From Neolecta irregularis DAH-3 (taxonomy: Eukaryota > Ascomycota > Neolectomycetes > Neolectales > Neolectaceae), in assembly GCA_001929475.1 (NCBI GenBank), contig LXFE01000165.1, positions 1 through 21,078 of the forward strand: a stretch of 21,078 nt of DNA, in the 5' to 3' direction. The translations under genes were made by a program, and so were the position numbers. Position 1 is the stretch's first letter. Every line of letters starts with the position of its first letter. Shown here in pieces: positions 10,519 through 21,078 of the stretch. A model generated the notes under the pieces. It saw nothing but the letters and a program-made list of their open reading frames with translations, was not told where the DNA came from and searched no databases.

Positions 10519-11294
10519 TGAAGAAAGGAATAGTGATAGGTAGAGTCAAGGGATGAAAATTCGGGATGTGTCCTCATTTGATTAGCCAATTTGCTGCGCT
10601 GTAAAGACTAGCTGTTTGCGGAGGATAGGAGAACCCAACATTGCGCGAGTACACGTTCTGGTCTCACGGTGTGACTAACCTCCAGCTGGATTATGACGCT
10701 GTATTGCAAGAAATATTATGTGCGACCTCGAGTTGGTCTGACAGAGTCATGTAATGGACGGTCATTAATATGTCCTGTTTGGAAATTTAAATGATTACTG
10801 TTGCGGGGCTCAGAAACAATTCGGCTTTGACACATGACTTTCCGCGACATCAATCTGTTATTTTCATTGCATTTTAAAAGCTATTGTCGAGGCCGTTTAT
10901 TCAAGCAATGTAAATCGTGTGTCGATCTTTGGTCGGTTTGTCAAGAAAAGGTGACGAACTAGAAATACAAATCTGGTCAGCCTAACACCTTGGCCAGATT
11001 AGTCGGATCTTGGGGATCGGCATCCTGAACTCAAAAAAGATAGATGGAAAGCTCTCTTTAGAAACAGAAGGAACTGGGTATGCTATTTTCAAGGAATTTC
11101 GCGAGTGAACATATGTCAGTTTGAAAGACAACAAGAAATGTAACAATGACGAATGTCCGATATATCGGCGACATCTTGTCTCGGAAGTGAACACATTGAG
11201 TATATACCTAGGATTAGAGAAGACGGCAACAATATATTCTTTAGATGACGCGAGCATTCTTCAAAAACCCTGCAAAGGATAAGAAACGCTGGTC
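10519..11294. other. Intergenic, septin-like gene to M3 remnant
   Basis: The left part is the promoter of the septin-like gene, with CCAAT at 10586-10590. The right part follows the end of the M3 remnant. A 91-codon minus-strand open frame at 10982-11257 shows no recognisable domain and no support from splice structure. No RNA gene was found. Confidence 0.4.
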
Positions 11295-12695
11295 TCATTT
11301 CACCAAAGGTTTAGCTTCTCTGAAGGTCGGAATCCCAAGCTCCCTGAAAACTGCTTCATTGTTTGGTTCAAGGCCGAGAAAATCCTTCAAACTGTCCATT
11401 TCTCCATGGCTTTTGCCTAATTGAAGGACTTCATCTCGATACTGACCTCCAATTTTTGGATCCATTAGCTTTGACTTGAATTTAGTGTAAAACATCGGCA
11501 GGTATTTGCTGAGAGAACAGGTATCCATAGTATCCTGCCGCGCAACTCCCCATCATATGTAGTGAGCGCCTGGATCATAAGAGACTAAATGTAAGGGTAT
11601 ACGCGGATAAGCTACGCTCACATATCTTAGTCCAAGCTCAAAAGCCTACAAGCTTAGATTAAGGAAATATACCCTGATCTTATTGTACTCGAGCTCCAAC
11701 ACTTACAGTAAACGTATGGAATGATATATTTCACTGATGAGACTTATCTCTTCGCGAAGGTTGTTGCAAATATGTTTGTCAGCGGTTTCATTTGCGGGAA
11801 GGAAACGAATCGCCATATCGAAAGAGTCAAGGAAGATTCTGATCATTAGTTATCCAACTCTGAACTTGAAATATACTGGCACAGAGTATTCAGTCCGGTA
11901 TTTACAGTTCTTGAAGCAACAAGATTTTCGACTAGTTCTTCACTCATGACTTCTCCCGGCCGTTGATAAAGACTACTCAAGGTTTGTAATTCAAGCGCAA
12001 TAGCAGTTTCATGGAAACGAGACTATGTGTTCCATGCCCCAATTCATGAAAGAAGGCAGTGACTTCACTATGTCTGAGGAGAGATGGCGCTATCGATCAG
12101 CAGACATTCTGGACAGATCATGCAATTTCGAGAAATTGCAGACAAGTGCACTAATAGGACGAACTCTGTTTCCGGTTTCATCAACATATCCTGAATTCAG
12201 GGGGAAATGATCAGCATGACCGTATTTTCCATCTCGTAGGTGAAGATCAAAGCACAACCGATCTTGGATTTTTGATTCAGATACTATTCGAACAACTTTA
12301 TATACATCTTCCTCAACAAACTTTCCACTTCGAATTCCTAATATTAGACAAGTTAATTTGAAGAGAATTTATTACCTCGGTGTTCTTTGATTTGTCTAAA
12401 AAAAAACCTTGGGTTTCGCTACCATTTGCCTGACCGTCATGTACGAGGGGTAGAATCTCATTCTCCAACTTTGGATTCTCCTGTGCAACGACCGTGTCTT
12501 CGAGAGCACGGGATCGTTTGATTAATTCCTTTATTCTACCGACAATTTCCCTGGGGGAATAAGTCCATAAAGGAACTGGTTAAGGTGGATCCAATACTGC
12601 TTTATCAGATATTAGTTACAAGCGCACCCAAAGCAGGACGAGATACATGTGAACCGGAAGCGTGTAATTTTCGTCGTTATAAAACGGCAAGTCAT
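11295..12695 (-). pseudogene. M3-family metallopeptidase remnant (saccharolysin/thimet oligopeptidase type)
   Basis: Pieces of a cytosolic/mitochondrial zinc oligopeptidase are easy to find in the correct order. The start is at 12695 with a basic N-terminus (RFITTKITRFRF), then WTYSPREIVGRIKEL, then FDLHLRDGKYGHADHFPL, SALVCNF, the zinc site FFHELGHGTH, ASRTVNTG, HMMGSCAAGYYGYL and LKDFLGLEPN near the C-terminus. It cannot encode a working enzyme as read. About 270 residues between the N-terminal and catalytic parts are absent. About 35-45 residues after the zinc helix are missing, including the segment with the third zinc ligand (Glu). The stretch before HMMG cannot be joined in frame, and there is a one-base frameshift near 11510. 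Introns at 12646-12576 (71 nt) and 12375-12338 still look spliceable. The family normally has about 700 residues. Assembly collapse is the alternative explanation. Confidence 0.75.
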
Positions 12696-12834
12696 CAACA
12701 AAGCAAAGTTCTAAAACAACAGTGCTCAGATAGAAACAACTATCTCAGATGGTTACAAGATATTTCCTAAGCCCCTTGGAACAATCCAAATGTTCTCCGA
12801 AGCAATGAATATCCAACAAACAAGACACTAAATA

Positions 12835-14402
12835 TCATGCGGCTCGAGTCCCCTTCATTCTTCCAATCCAAGTCTGGTCATAATGATCCCAAAGCCTGGG
12901 CCCCCAGAAACCTCCTAGGACATACCAGACCCAAAATATCCTGAACGGATGCAATACCAAAAAACACAATAATTTTAGTAGCCAAGGGAGGGATTCTGTC
13001 CACTCGACCCATTTTTTAAGTTCAAGAGGAGAAGGTATTGTTTCTGGCATGGAAAGAAAAAGAAGGAGAAGGCGAGTCGATAGGGCAAGCTGAAAGCTTG
13101 AGGATGGAAGGTAAAGGACACAAATATCCTTTTGAGGGAAGCTAGAAAGAAAGAGTGGTGAGTGGTGAAGATCCGGTGGGACTGTGGGGGTTTTGGACAT
13201 GTTTACCGGTGTCGTGAGGATTACAAGATCTGCCTCGACTGTAGCTTCATCCGAAAGATAGAGGATTAAGTCATTCGAATGGCGGATTTGAGATTTGTGA
13301 ATTTCCAGTTTCGATGGAACCGACCTCGAATATGACGAGTTGAGCTTCTAACATCGTTGGTGGCTTAGAAACGGGTCTATACCTTGTCCGAGAAGTCGCT
13401 GAGGCATGAATAAAAGAACCAGTCCTTGATTGTGGGATTGGTCCGTTTGGATATCTCACATCGAATTCGTCCTGGTAGTAGAGTTTGCAAGATGGCAACA
13501 GTGTAACTAGATTGTCAGCAAAACGTGGTGGTTGTGCATCGACTATTTCGGAATAATCCATTTTCTATCTGGTCCGATCAAAGCCAAGCTAGTTGGCATT
13601 TTCTCCAAAACTTTCTCAAGGGTATTGGCCGCTTCAATCCCATCTCTATGAATATCAATCTATTTTAAGAACGAATCGTTATACCCGACAATCACAACTT
13701 TCAATCCCTCTAAGCCTTTCATGGATTGAAATTGTCTAGTGGTGATAATCTTTCCGCCATATCCATCTAGACCAGACATATCCCATTGTTCGTAACTGCC
13801 AGTAGCACAAATAACTGCATCAAAAACTTCGGCTTGAACATCATTGATAATCCATTTGTTATGCCCATCACGGGCCAAATCACTCGCCCTAGATCTTCCG
13901 ATTGATTGAACTGGAGTGTTGAATCGTGTTCGTATGTGGAGATTATATCTGTTGTAAAGACAGCGAATGGATTCTAGGACAGAGACTGGATGAAAGGAGG
14001 CACAGTTTATCGGCGGAATATCTTTTATCAGATTATAAAAACGAAGGTACAAGATTACGCTGAAGACAGTAAAGTTCATTGTCGGCATTGAGTCGCCACT
14101 GTCCGCCGATGTAAGGGGTGGATTCCCAAATTGTGACATCGAATCCAGAGGAGATACAGTAGCATGCAGCAGTGGTTCCTAATCATAAACCTCGAATAGA
14201 ATCATGTTTGCGTATACCCGAACGCCTGTTTGATCAGCCGAAGATAGACGAAAGACGAATACCCAGCGCCGATGATAGCAACCCGCCCCTTTGGCCTGAA
14301 ACTTTTCTGTTCATATTGCCCGACTGTGACAAATTCTAGGATCCGCAAGATGAAGAGATAGAATTCTACCGCAATACCATCAATTTCATCAGCCAGGCCC
14401 AT
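12835..14402 (-). CDS. Flavin-containing monooxygenase-like protein (7 exons, one of 8 nt)
   Basis: Proposed exons are 14402-14263, 14225-14218, 14178-14059, 14021-13685, 13645-13544, 13506-13383 and 13347-12835, giving 447 aa in frame throughout. Such enzymes use FAD and NADPH to oxygenate small nitrogen, sulfur or carbonyl compounds. The FAD motif GAGRSG (residues 45-50) is complete only when the 8-nt exon is included. Next come the acidic end of strand 2 (VTIWES), GGQW, the AVICATG strand, and the NADPH-binding VVIVGDG. The family fingerprint FxGxxxHxxx(F/Y) reads YGGKIITTRQF, so the usual His is Thr. The C-terminus is hydrophobic and aromatic (WLLKLLCFLVLHPFRIFW), a likely membrane anchor. 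The region between GGQW and the next domain is shorter than usual, and the intron at 14058-14022 is the least certain. Substrate unknown. Confidence 0.82.
14218..14225 (-). other. 8-nt microexon
   Basis: Second exon of the monooxygenase, flanked by introns 14262-14226 (37 nt) and 14217-14179 (39 nt), both GT-AG with GTAT donors. It supplies the end of one Gly codon, Arg, Ser and the first base of the next Gly, turning an otherwise broken reading into GAGRSGTT. Skipping it would shift the frame and remove FAD binding. Confidence 0.75.
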
Positions 14403-14451
14403 ATTTGATTGTGCGGGGTAGTTGGATATTGACTGGAATTGGCATATCGCG

Positions 14452-14459
14452 TCACGTGA
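14452..14459. promoter_or_regulatory. Palindromic E-box TCACGTGA in a divergent promoter
   Basis: Lies in the 103 bp between the starts of the monooxygenase (14402, minus) and IPI1 (14506, plus). CACGTG cores are bound by fungal bHLH factors such as Cbf1- or Pho4-type proteins. Function here is inferred from position and perfect symmetry only. Confidence 0.45.
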
Positions 14460-14505
14460 AACTGATATTGAGAAAATCTCCAACTGCTGCCAGCTTTTTT
14501 TCGAG

Positions 14506-15498
14506 ATGGGAAAGTCGTCAAAGAAGAAGAGGGATAAGAAGGCAGACTTTACGAAAAAGAAGCTGAAGGTCGGAAAAACCAAAGACAAGCCTTCAAATTT
14601 CACAGATACTAGTTTCAAGGCAAAATGTGTGTTGTATTATAAACTGAACTGAATGAACAGCAATCTGCTTGCCTACACAAAGCATTTCAATCAACAGAAA
14701 CTTTCTGGACCACCAGCTGGGTCTTGTCAAACACTATTCTCCAAACCAACGGAGAGGTATACTCGCAGTATCGGGGCCGAGTCTCAACCTATAGATGCTA
14801 TTCTTGCATTACGGACACATTTATCTATGAACGAATGCCTCCCTTATATCTCACAAGTACTCTCCGCAATATCTCCACTCCTTCTCGATCTGTCATCGCC
14901 AGTGCGGAAAGCAGCATTGTTGTTCCTAGAGTCCTTGCAGCTCACTTCCGATGCACTGCAACCATATCTTCCGAATGTATTGCTCTACATCCATTCAGCA
15001 ATGACCCATATCGACCCAGCAGTAAAGCTCGATTCTACAAAATATCTCAACTGGATCGTTTCAAAGACTTCTGCGGAAAATTTAAATTGGTCAAAAACGT
15101 TAAAGAATTTAGTCGTTCTTGCTGAAGGAAATAAGACTCATTTATCAGTTCTATTGAGATTTCTGGAGTTGGGTTTTTTGGAAAAAAGTGACATATGCTG
15201 TTGGGATGACAAGTTTCACCTGCCTCGACAGTCGAATCCCTTTGGGTATCTCTGTCTTTTTTCAACATCAGCCCTCTCGGAATCAAATCGTACAGAATCC
15301 CTGTTGCCGCTGCTGGAGGGTCTATATAAGGTATTAGAAGGGTATTATGGCGACGGCGATCGCAAGATAAACAAGGTGGTAGTGGACATTATACGAGTTA
15401 TAGATAGTGCGGCAGTGCCGGACGAAGGGCCTTGGAAATTTAGACGTAAACAACTTGATAGAAGAATAAACACCCTCGGACAGGAATCTTTGTTCTAG
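14506..15498 (+). CDS. IPI1: Pre-rRNA-processing protein Ipi1 (TEX10 family)
   Basis: Ipi1 is a subunit of the Rix1 complex, which acts in ITS2 processing and late 60S ribosome assembly in the nucleus. Exons 14506-14633, 14683-14756 and 14795-15498; introns 49 and 38 nt; 301 aa against roughly 330 in budding yeast. The lysine-rich N-terminus (KSSKKKRDKKADFTKKKLKV) leads into the family signature DTSFKAK. The splice joins restore LVKHYSPNQRRDAILALR, and the helical-repeat body contains the hallmark SAMTHIDPAVKLDSTKYL. Without splicing the second exon reads in the wrong frame, so the joins are well supported. The first donor (GTATTA) was chosen among several nearby GT sites. It shares its promoter with the monooxygenase gene and converges with the helicase gene, with only 69 bp between their ends. 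Confidence 0.93.
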
Positions 15499-15567
15499 GT
15501 CTATTGATAAACATGGAGTTAATTTATAAGTAGTAATATTTGAGCAATACACGAACGCTAGGCAGTA

Positions 15568-17648
<2,081 letters not shown>

Positions 17649-18000
17649 GTAGGAGGGGAAGGCAGATATGAAGTCCGAAATAATTACTTTTAATTATCAA
17701 CAGCCCTGCAAGATTTGGCAAGCCTAAATTAGCGTGAAGACAAACATTGTTTCATTTGCAGAGAAAACAAGAATAAGCTAGACTTTCTCTATGAGGAACG
17801 AATAGAATAAAACATTGTGATGTAATTTTCAGCTTCCAGCTTCCATCTCATAAAAGGAAGACTAAAACAATTGCAGAGTCAAGGATTCAACGACAACTGG
17901 AAAGATATAATACATCTATATGGTATACAAAGGGGGTTTAAGTTGACTAAAGCAGCAGTCCAATAGATTTTGCAAAGCATCAAAACTCCAGTGACCACAT
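17649..18000. other. Intergenic between DED1 and the TMEM242-like gene
   Basis: Promoter of the helicase gene and 3' flank of the next minus-strand gene. A minus-strand open frame that runs from the TMEM242-like gene into this stretch (to 17879) is only intron read-through in the wrong frame. Nothing else was seen. Confidence 0.5.
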
Positions 18001-18392
18001 TCAAGGACTCCTCTTGTTTCTTTTCATCTTTTTCTTCATTAAATCGTTGAATTCCTCTATCTACCATAATGAGCATTTCGTTTCCATGGCAAACCAACTG
18101 TGCCAACTCCAAGGATTTTGGAAACAAGCCCGACAAAAATGCCTGCACCTGAGACTGTAATACAAGTAGCTACACCCAGGGCCTTGAATGCATATAAAGC
18201 AGGCGAAACCGGGTCACGGCTAGGTAGAACCCATTTACCTGTATAGAATAATTAACGGATCGCTCAAGAGAATATAAAACCTTTCTTGCGGCCTTGATAA
18301 ACTGCATACCCAAATCCCGAACAGAATGCGAACGTGGATACAATCAAAAGATTTCGTGTCCTATGATCTTTTGGCGGTGAAGTCGACGTCAT
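18001..18392 (-). CDS. TMEM242-like small membrane protein
   Basis: Exons 18392-18281, 18238-18095 and 18056-18001; introns 42 and 38 nt; 103 aa. Two hydrophobic segments are visible, NLLIVSTFAFCSGFGYAVY (about 14-32) and ATCITVSGAGIFVGLVS, followed by KILGVGTVEEFNDLMKKKMK. The second half, ALYAFKALGVAT then the membrane helix and a K-x-LGV-x-T-x-EEF basic tail, matches the pattern of TMEM242 and the fungal Aim11-like proteins, which are mitochondrial inner-membrane proteins linked to assembly of respiratory complexes or ATP synthase. Assignment rests on pattern memory. The last splice (donor GTTTGC) replaces a longer unspliced reading and restores the EEF tail. Start codon is 44 bp from that of YAE1. 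Confidence 0.7.
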
Positions 18393-18436
18393 CGTTTAGA
18401 AATTGTTTACCTCCAACTCCATCTGTAGGTGCGAAC

Positions 18437-18889
18437 ATGCATTGTACTCTTGAGACACAATCTCCAACACATTCATCGACAGAGGACGAGAATTACCGTT
18501 CAGAAATAGCGAATATTGAATACGAGAAACTAAAAGAGTTGCATCGAAATGTATACAGATCTTTGAGATGATCGCCCTTTCTCACGATCAAGTCTGGGTA
18601 CAAAGACGGTATCATCTACGGTAAAACGCAGTCGATCCAGCCGGGATTTGATTTGGGATACATAATCGGAGCACAACTAGGTCTTCAAGCTGGAGAAATC
18701 ATCTGCTCATTATCTACCATTCTCTCGAAAGCGGAGGTTCGTCGAATGAAACAAGAGATTTCTCTTCACCAACTATGCCAGAAAGAATATTTTACTAAGA
18801 ATGGAACGCCAAGCTATGAAGGATTACATCCGGTTTTAAGCAAGTGGATAGAGCAGGCGAGAATACTGGGCTTGGAGATTGGCATGTGA
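18437..18889 (+). CDS. YAE1: Yae1 domain protein (Fe-S adaptor for Rli1/ABCE1)
   Basis: In yeast Yae1 forms a complex with Lto1 that brings the cytosolic iron-sulfur targeting complex to the ribosome-recycling ATPase Rli1. Exons 18437-18550 and 18593-18889 around a 42-nt intron give 136 aa, close to the yeast protein's size. The splice restores the deca-GX3 motif, a run of Gly every fourth residue: GYKDGIIYGKTQ, then GFDLGYIIGAQLGLQAGE. The conserved leader KLKELHRNSGY crosses the join. The first ATG after the divergent gene's start is used; the frame is open further upstream but that would overlap the neighbour's coding region. The related protein Lto1 has the same motif but usually ends in Trp and is shaped differently. 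Confidence 0.88.
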
Positions 18890-19379
18890 AATTATTTCTA
18901 ATACATCGAACGCGGTGAATATGTATAGTTCGTTATTGGGCGGATTCATTATTTCGTGATAGCCAAATCCAACCAAATAATCAGAGAGTAAATTAATTCA
19001 GTCATATCTTGATGATGATGTGAGCCTTGATTCAGGCGGTGGTGGGCACGCGAGCAAGCTTTCCTCATTTGTCGTAGCGGAATGGCATGAATAGTTCTCG
19101 CTGACAGGTGCGTGGGTACCGTAGGTGACTGAGAATACTTTGTAATGCTCTGTTGAAGCTCGGTACAAGATCAGGTTATATGCTGGAAACAGCGTTTGGT
19201 AAGTGATCAAGTAATCTTTGAAGGATATTCATTCCTTGGCAAGTCAGTATAACCGACACTTATTCTGTGTCCTGAGTTATTGAATAATGTCAACAATCTG
19301 TCAGCCTGCGTGTTACATCCGTCTCCCCGGATCTCGCTAGCTCTAGGAAAGCCATCTGGAAAAATAATAAGATTCTGGT
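18890..19379. other. Convergent intergenic region, YAE1 / CAB2
   Basis: The 3' flanks of two genes facing each other. A 70-codon minus-strand frame at 18998-19210 has no recognisable content and is not supported by splice structure. No tRNA-like arms or repeats were seen. Confidence 0.45.
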
Positions 19380-20435
19380 CTAAATACTCGATTTCATTTT
19401 AACAGCCCATCTTTTATGCCGTTCGATGACTTCTGGAACCAATATATCTTCTAATTCTCCATCACTTACTCTAATCCATCTTTCCGAGTCTTGCTGAACC
19501 AGAATAACCTCGTACTTTCTCCGGTCCAATAAATTTCCAATGACAAGTTGATGACCGTAACTTTTCAATGCAGCTCGACATTTTGGGATAAGCAGCCGTT
19601 CCTCAGTTTCAAGCTAGTTGTTAATATTGAAGATTGAGTAGAAACCTTGAAACTGACGATCATGGCTTGAGGAGCCCAATGTTCGACCAATTTTCTGAGA
19701 AATTTAGGGACGGGTTCAAGGTCGAGGACCAGACGACGGCCGCCGTGCGATTGGATTTTATGGAGACTCATTTTATCTGGCGGGAGATGGAAATCCGAGA
19801 CCGCGGCTGCGAGGTACAGTAGAGCGTTTGAGCCGAGGGGAGCCATGCACTGTGCGATATCGCGGAGGAGGAAGAGGTATTCGGTTACTGTGATGAAGGA
19901 GACTACGAGCAGCGAATTCTCTTGTTTAGCCTCAATTTAGCCGGGCGATTAGAGGATAGGTACTCTCTTGTACTCTTTCAAGACGCTTCTCATTTCCTCC
20001 TCGTACTGGGCGAGGATTACAGTTCGCAGACCACCGGCGCCATCATCTTCCAGGTCCATAAAATCCAAAAAGCAGTGTGTAGAGTGGGAATAGTGTCGTG
20101 AATATGGCAGTAAACTGAACTGGCGATGGAGAAAGATGACTGCGTATCCGTTTCGGATAAAGTGTTCTGCAGAACACGCGCCTCTGGTGCCGGCGGAGAA
20201 ATTATCGAGAAAGCGGACCGTGTTCTTCTCGAGGGGGACTATTGTGCCTCCGCTCTAATAATAAGAGAGGAGGACGGGGGCGGGGTACAGTGACAAGGAC
20301 CATTGGTCTGTGTTTTGCGACCTGGGTAGCGATAAAGGAGGTTATCTGCGGGTTCCATATGTGCACGGAATCAGGGGACTTGTTGTCTGTGAAAAAGTCA
20401 GTGGGCGGGTCTGAAATGCGGTCGTGCAGGGCCAT
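19380..20435 (-). CDS. CAB2: Phosphopantothenate-cysteine ligase
   Basis: Joins cysteine to 4'-phosphopantothenate using a nucleotide triphosphate, the second step of coenzyme A synthesis from pantothenate. Exons 20435-20289, 20254-19964, 19918-19646 and 19613-19380; introns 34, 45 and 32 nt; 314 aa, like the human enzyme. The conserved nucleotide-binding region [20 protein letters not shown] is rebuilt across intron 1, followed by [10 protein letters not shown]. Intron 2 joins EYKR to [19 protein letters not shown], then [17 protein letters not shown] and HKIQS carry further catalytic-site residues. Intron 3 joins IVSFK to [20 protein letters not shown]. The ATG at 20435 is the first in-frame ATG before the conserved core; the frame upstream lacks one. 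All expected motifs are present, so it should be active. Confidence 0.95.
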
Positions 20436-20956
20436 GATGTGGGGAAGGATTTCGGCGGGCAAGGAATTAGATTTGACTGCCAGAGATACATACGGGCGAT
20501 GTTATACTTGTACCAGCCGGAAATGGATGTATGGAGGAGTGCGGCGTAACGCAGCTGAGGGGTTGGTTCTGTCGGAGAATGTCGTTGGATGACAATTAGC
20601 ACATAGGGGTTACGTGGGCAGCTCGAGGTCTAGCGTTGTAGGAACCCCAAGTCTATGGTGTCTATGTCTATGTCTGTCTATGATGTCTGTCTATGATGTC
20701 TATGATGTCTATGTATATGATGTCTATGAGTGTTCTATGGCTGAGTGTTTATCCCTTGATGGCAGCCCAGCGCATCCCCGTGGGGTAAACAGCCGGGCGT
20801 GCTAGGCAGAACAGAGGTTAATGCTAGCACGCAACCAGTAATCTTGGGAGGATGGCGGAGATTGCGCGATCTGGGATTTGGCGGCTGTAACCGTCCGGGA
20901 ACAACAACAAAGAACCACCAGAACCACCAGAACCACCAGAACCGACCAGAACCCGC
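20436..20956. other. Divergent intergenic region with microsatellite
   Basis: Promoter region shared by CAB2 (minus) and the repeat-rich gene starting at 20957 (plus). It contains a TCTATG-type microsatellite (20651-20740) and, just before the plus-strand ATG, about three copies of the 9-mer AACCACCAG. Hydrophobic minus-strand frames are shadows of the repeats. Confidence 0.5.
20651..20740. repeat. Imperfect microsatellite of TCTATG / TCTATGATG units
   Basis: Mixed 6- and 9-bp units built from GTCTATG and ATG fill about 90 bp of the CAB2 upstream region. The mix of unit sizes suggests repeated slippage. Confidence 0.75.
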
Positions 20957-21078
20957 ATGCCGCCGCAGCAGCCATACTCGCAGAAACCGCAGCAGCCATA
21001 CTCGCAACAGCAGCAGCCATACTCGCAACCACACTCACAGCCACACTCGCAACCACACTCACAGCCACACTCGCAACC
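20957..21078 (+). CDS. Gln/Pro/Ser-rich repeat protein, N-terminal fragment
   Basis: Only the first 40 codons are in the window; the gene runs off the right end. From the ATG the protein consists of QQPYSQ units, then at least four QPHS units encoded by a 12-bp repeat that alternates two synonymous Ser-Gln pairs. I do not recognise the gene. Q/P/Y-rich starts of this kind occur in metacaspases and various membrane-associated or stress proteins, but nothing here decides between them. The start is the first ATG in this frame after a proline/asparagine-codon repeat; an upstream start or exon is possible. Confidence 0.5.
   Translation, partial: MPPQQPYSQKPQQPYSQQQQPYSQPHSQPHSQPHSQPHSQ

Noticed and set aside
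13348-13684. Apparent frameshifts in the monooxygenase gene
   Set aside because: Introns 13684-13646, 13543-13507 and 13382-13348 (35-39 nt) account for each shift, and the summed exon length is divisible by three.
14653-14794. Long plus-strand frame through 14653-14794 read as the N-terminal part of Ipi1
   Set aside because: It gives no family motif; the spliced reading in another frame gives KHYSPNQRRDAILALR, which matches the family.
18998-19210. 70-codon minus-strand frame between YAE1 and CAB2
   Set aside because: No recognisable motif, no splice partners, and it lies between two convergent gene ends.
20735-21068. Hydrophobic minus-strand open frames with Val/Ser/Trp repeats
   Set aside because: They are antisense readings of the QPYSQ/QPHS coding repeat and neighbouring 9-bp array.

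Overview
The window is nuclear DNA from a small-genome ascomycete fungus. It carries fungal or ascomycete-type genes (ATG29, CAB2, IPI1, SSS1, HOM2, a Ded1-type helicase, an LRR RhoGEF), and almost every gene is cut by very short spliceosomal introns. I rebuilt 39 introns by hand from reading frame and protein motifs. All 39 are 32-50 nt long, and many have a CTAAC- or CTGAC-like branch site only a few bases before the AG. Every rebuilt gene sums to a whole number of codons. Tiny introns, moderate GC content and high gene density suggest an early-diverging ascomycete of Taphrinomycotina type, but this placement is inference and not secure.

Layout. 1-155: degenerate tandem repeat. 749-1331 (+): small secreted glycine-rich orphan behind a TATA box. 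2432-4703 (+): LRR-DH-PH RhoGEF with a Gln/His repeat. 5074-5757 (+): ATG29. 6172-6465 (-): Sec61 gamma (SSS1), divergent from 6717-7675 (+), an RRM protein of CFIm68-like type. 7907-9001 (-): HOM2. 9275-10518 (-): septin-like GTPase. 11295-12695 (-): broken remnant of an M3 metallopeptidase. 12835-14402 (-): flavin-containing monooxygenase, which shares a 103-bp promoter with 14506-15498 (+), IPI1. 15568-17648 (-): Ded1/DDX3 helicase in 12 exons. 18001-18392 (-): TMEM242-like membrane protein, 44 bp from the start of 18437-18889 (+), YAE1. 19380-20435 (-): phosphopantothenate-cysteine ligase (CAB2). 20957 to the end (+): start of a Gln/Pro/Ser-rich repeat protein.

The genes do not form one pathway. 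They are mostly housekeeping functions: translation initiation, ribosome assembly, ER translocation, amino-acid and CoA synthesis, Rho signalling and autophagy. I see no prokaryote-style defence system, cluster, transposon or virus. The unusual content lies in gene structure: minimal introns, an 8-nt microexon that completes a Rossmann motif, a possible intron born by tandem duplication, 33-nt introns that are open in frame, a probable GC-AG intron, and one peptidase gene that cannot be restored by any splicing I could find while its neighbours can.
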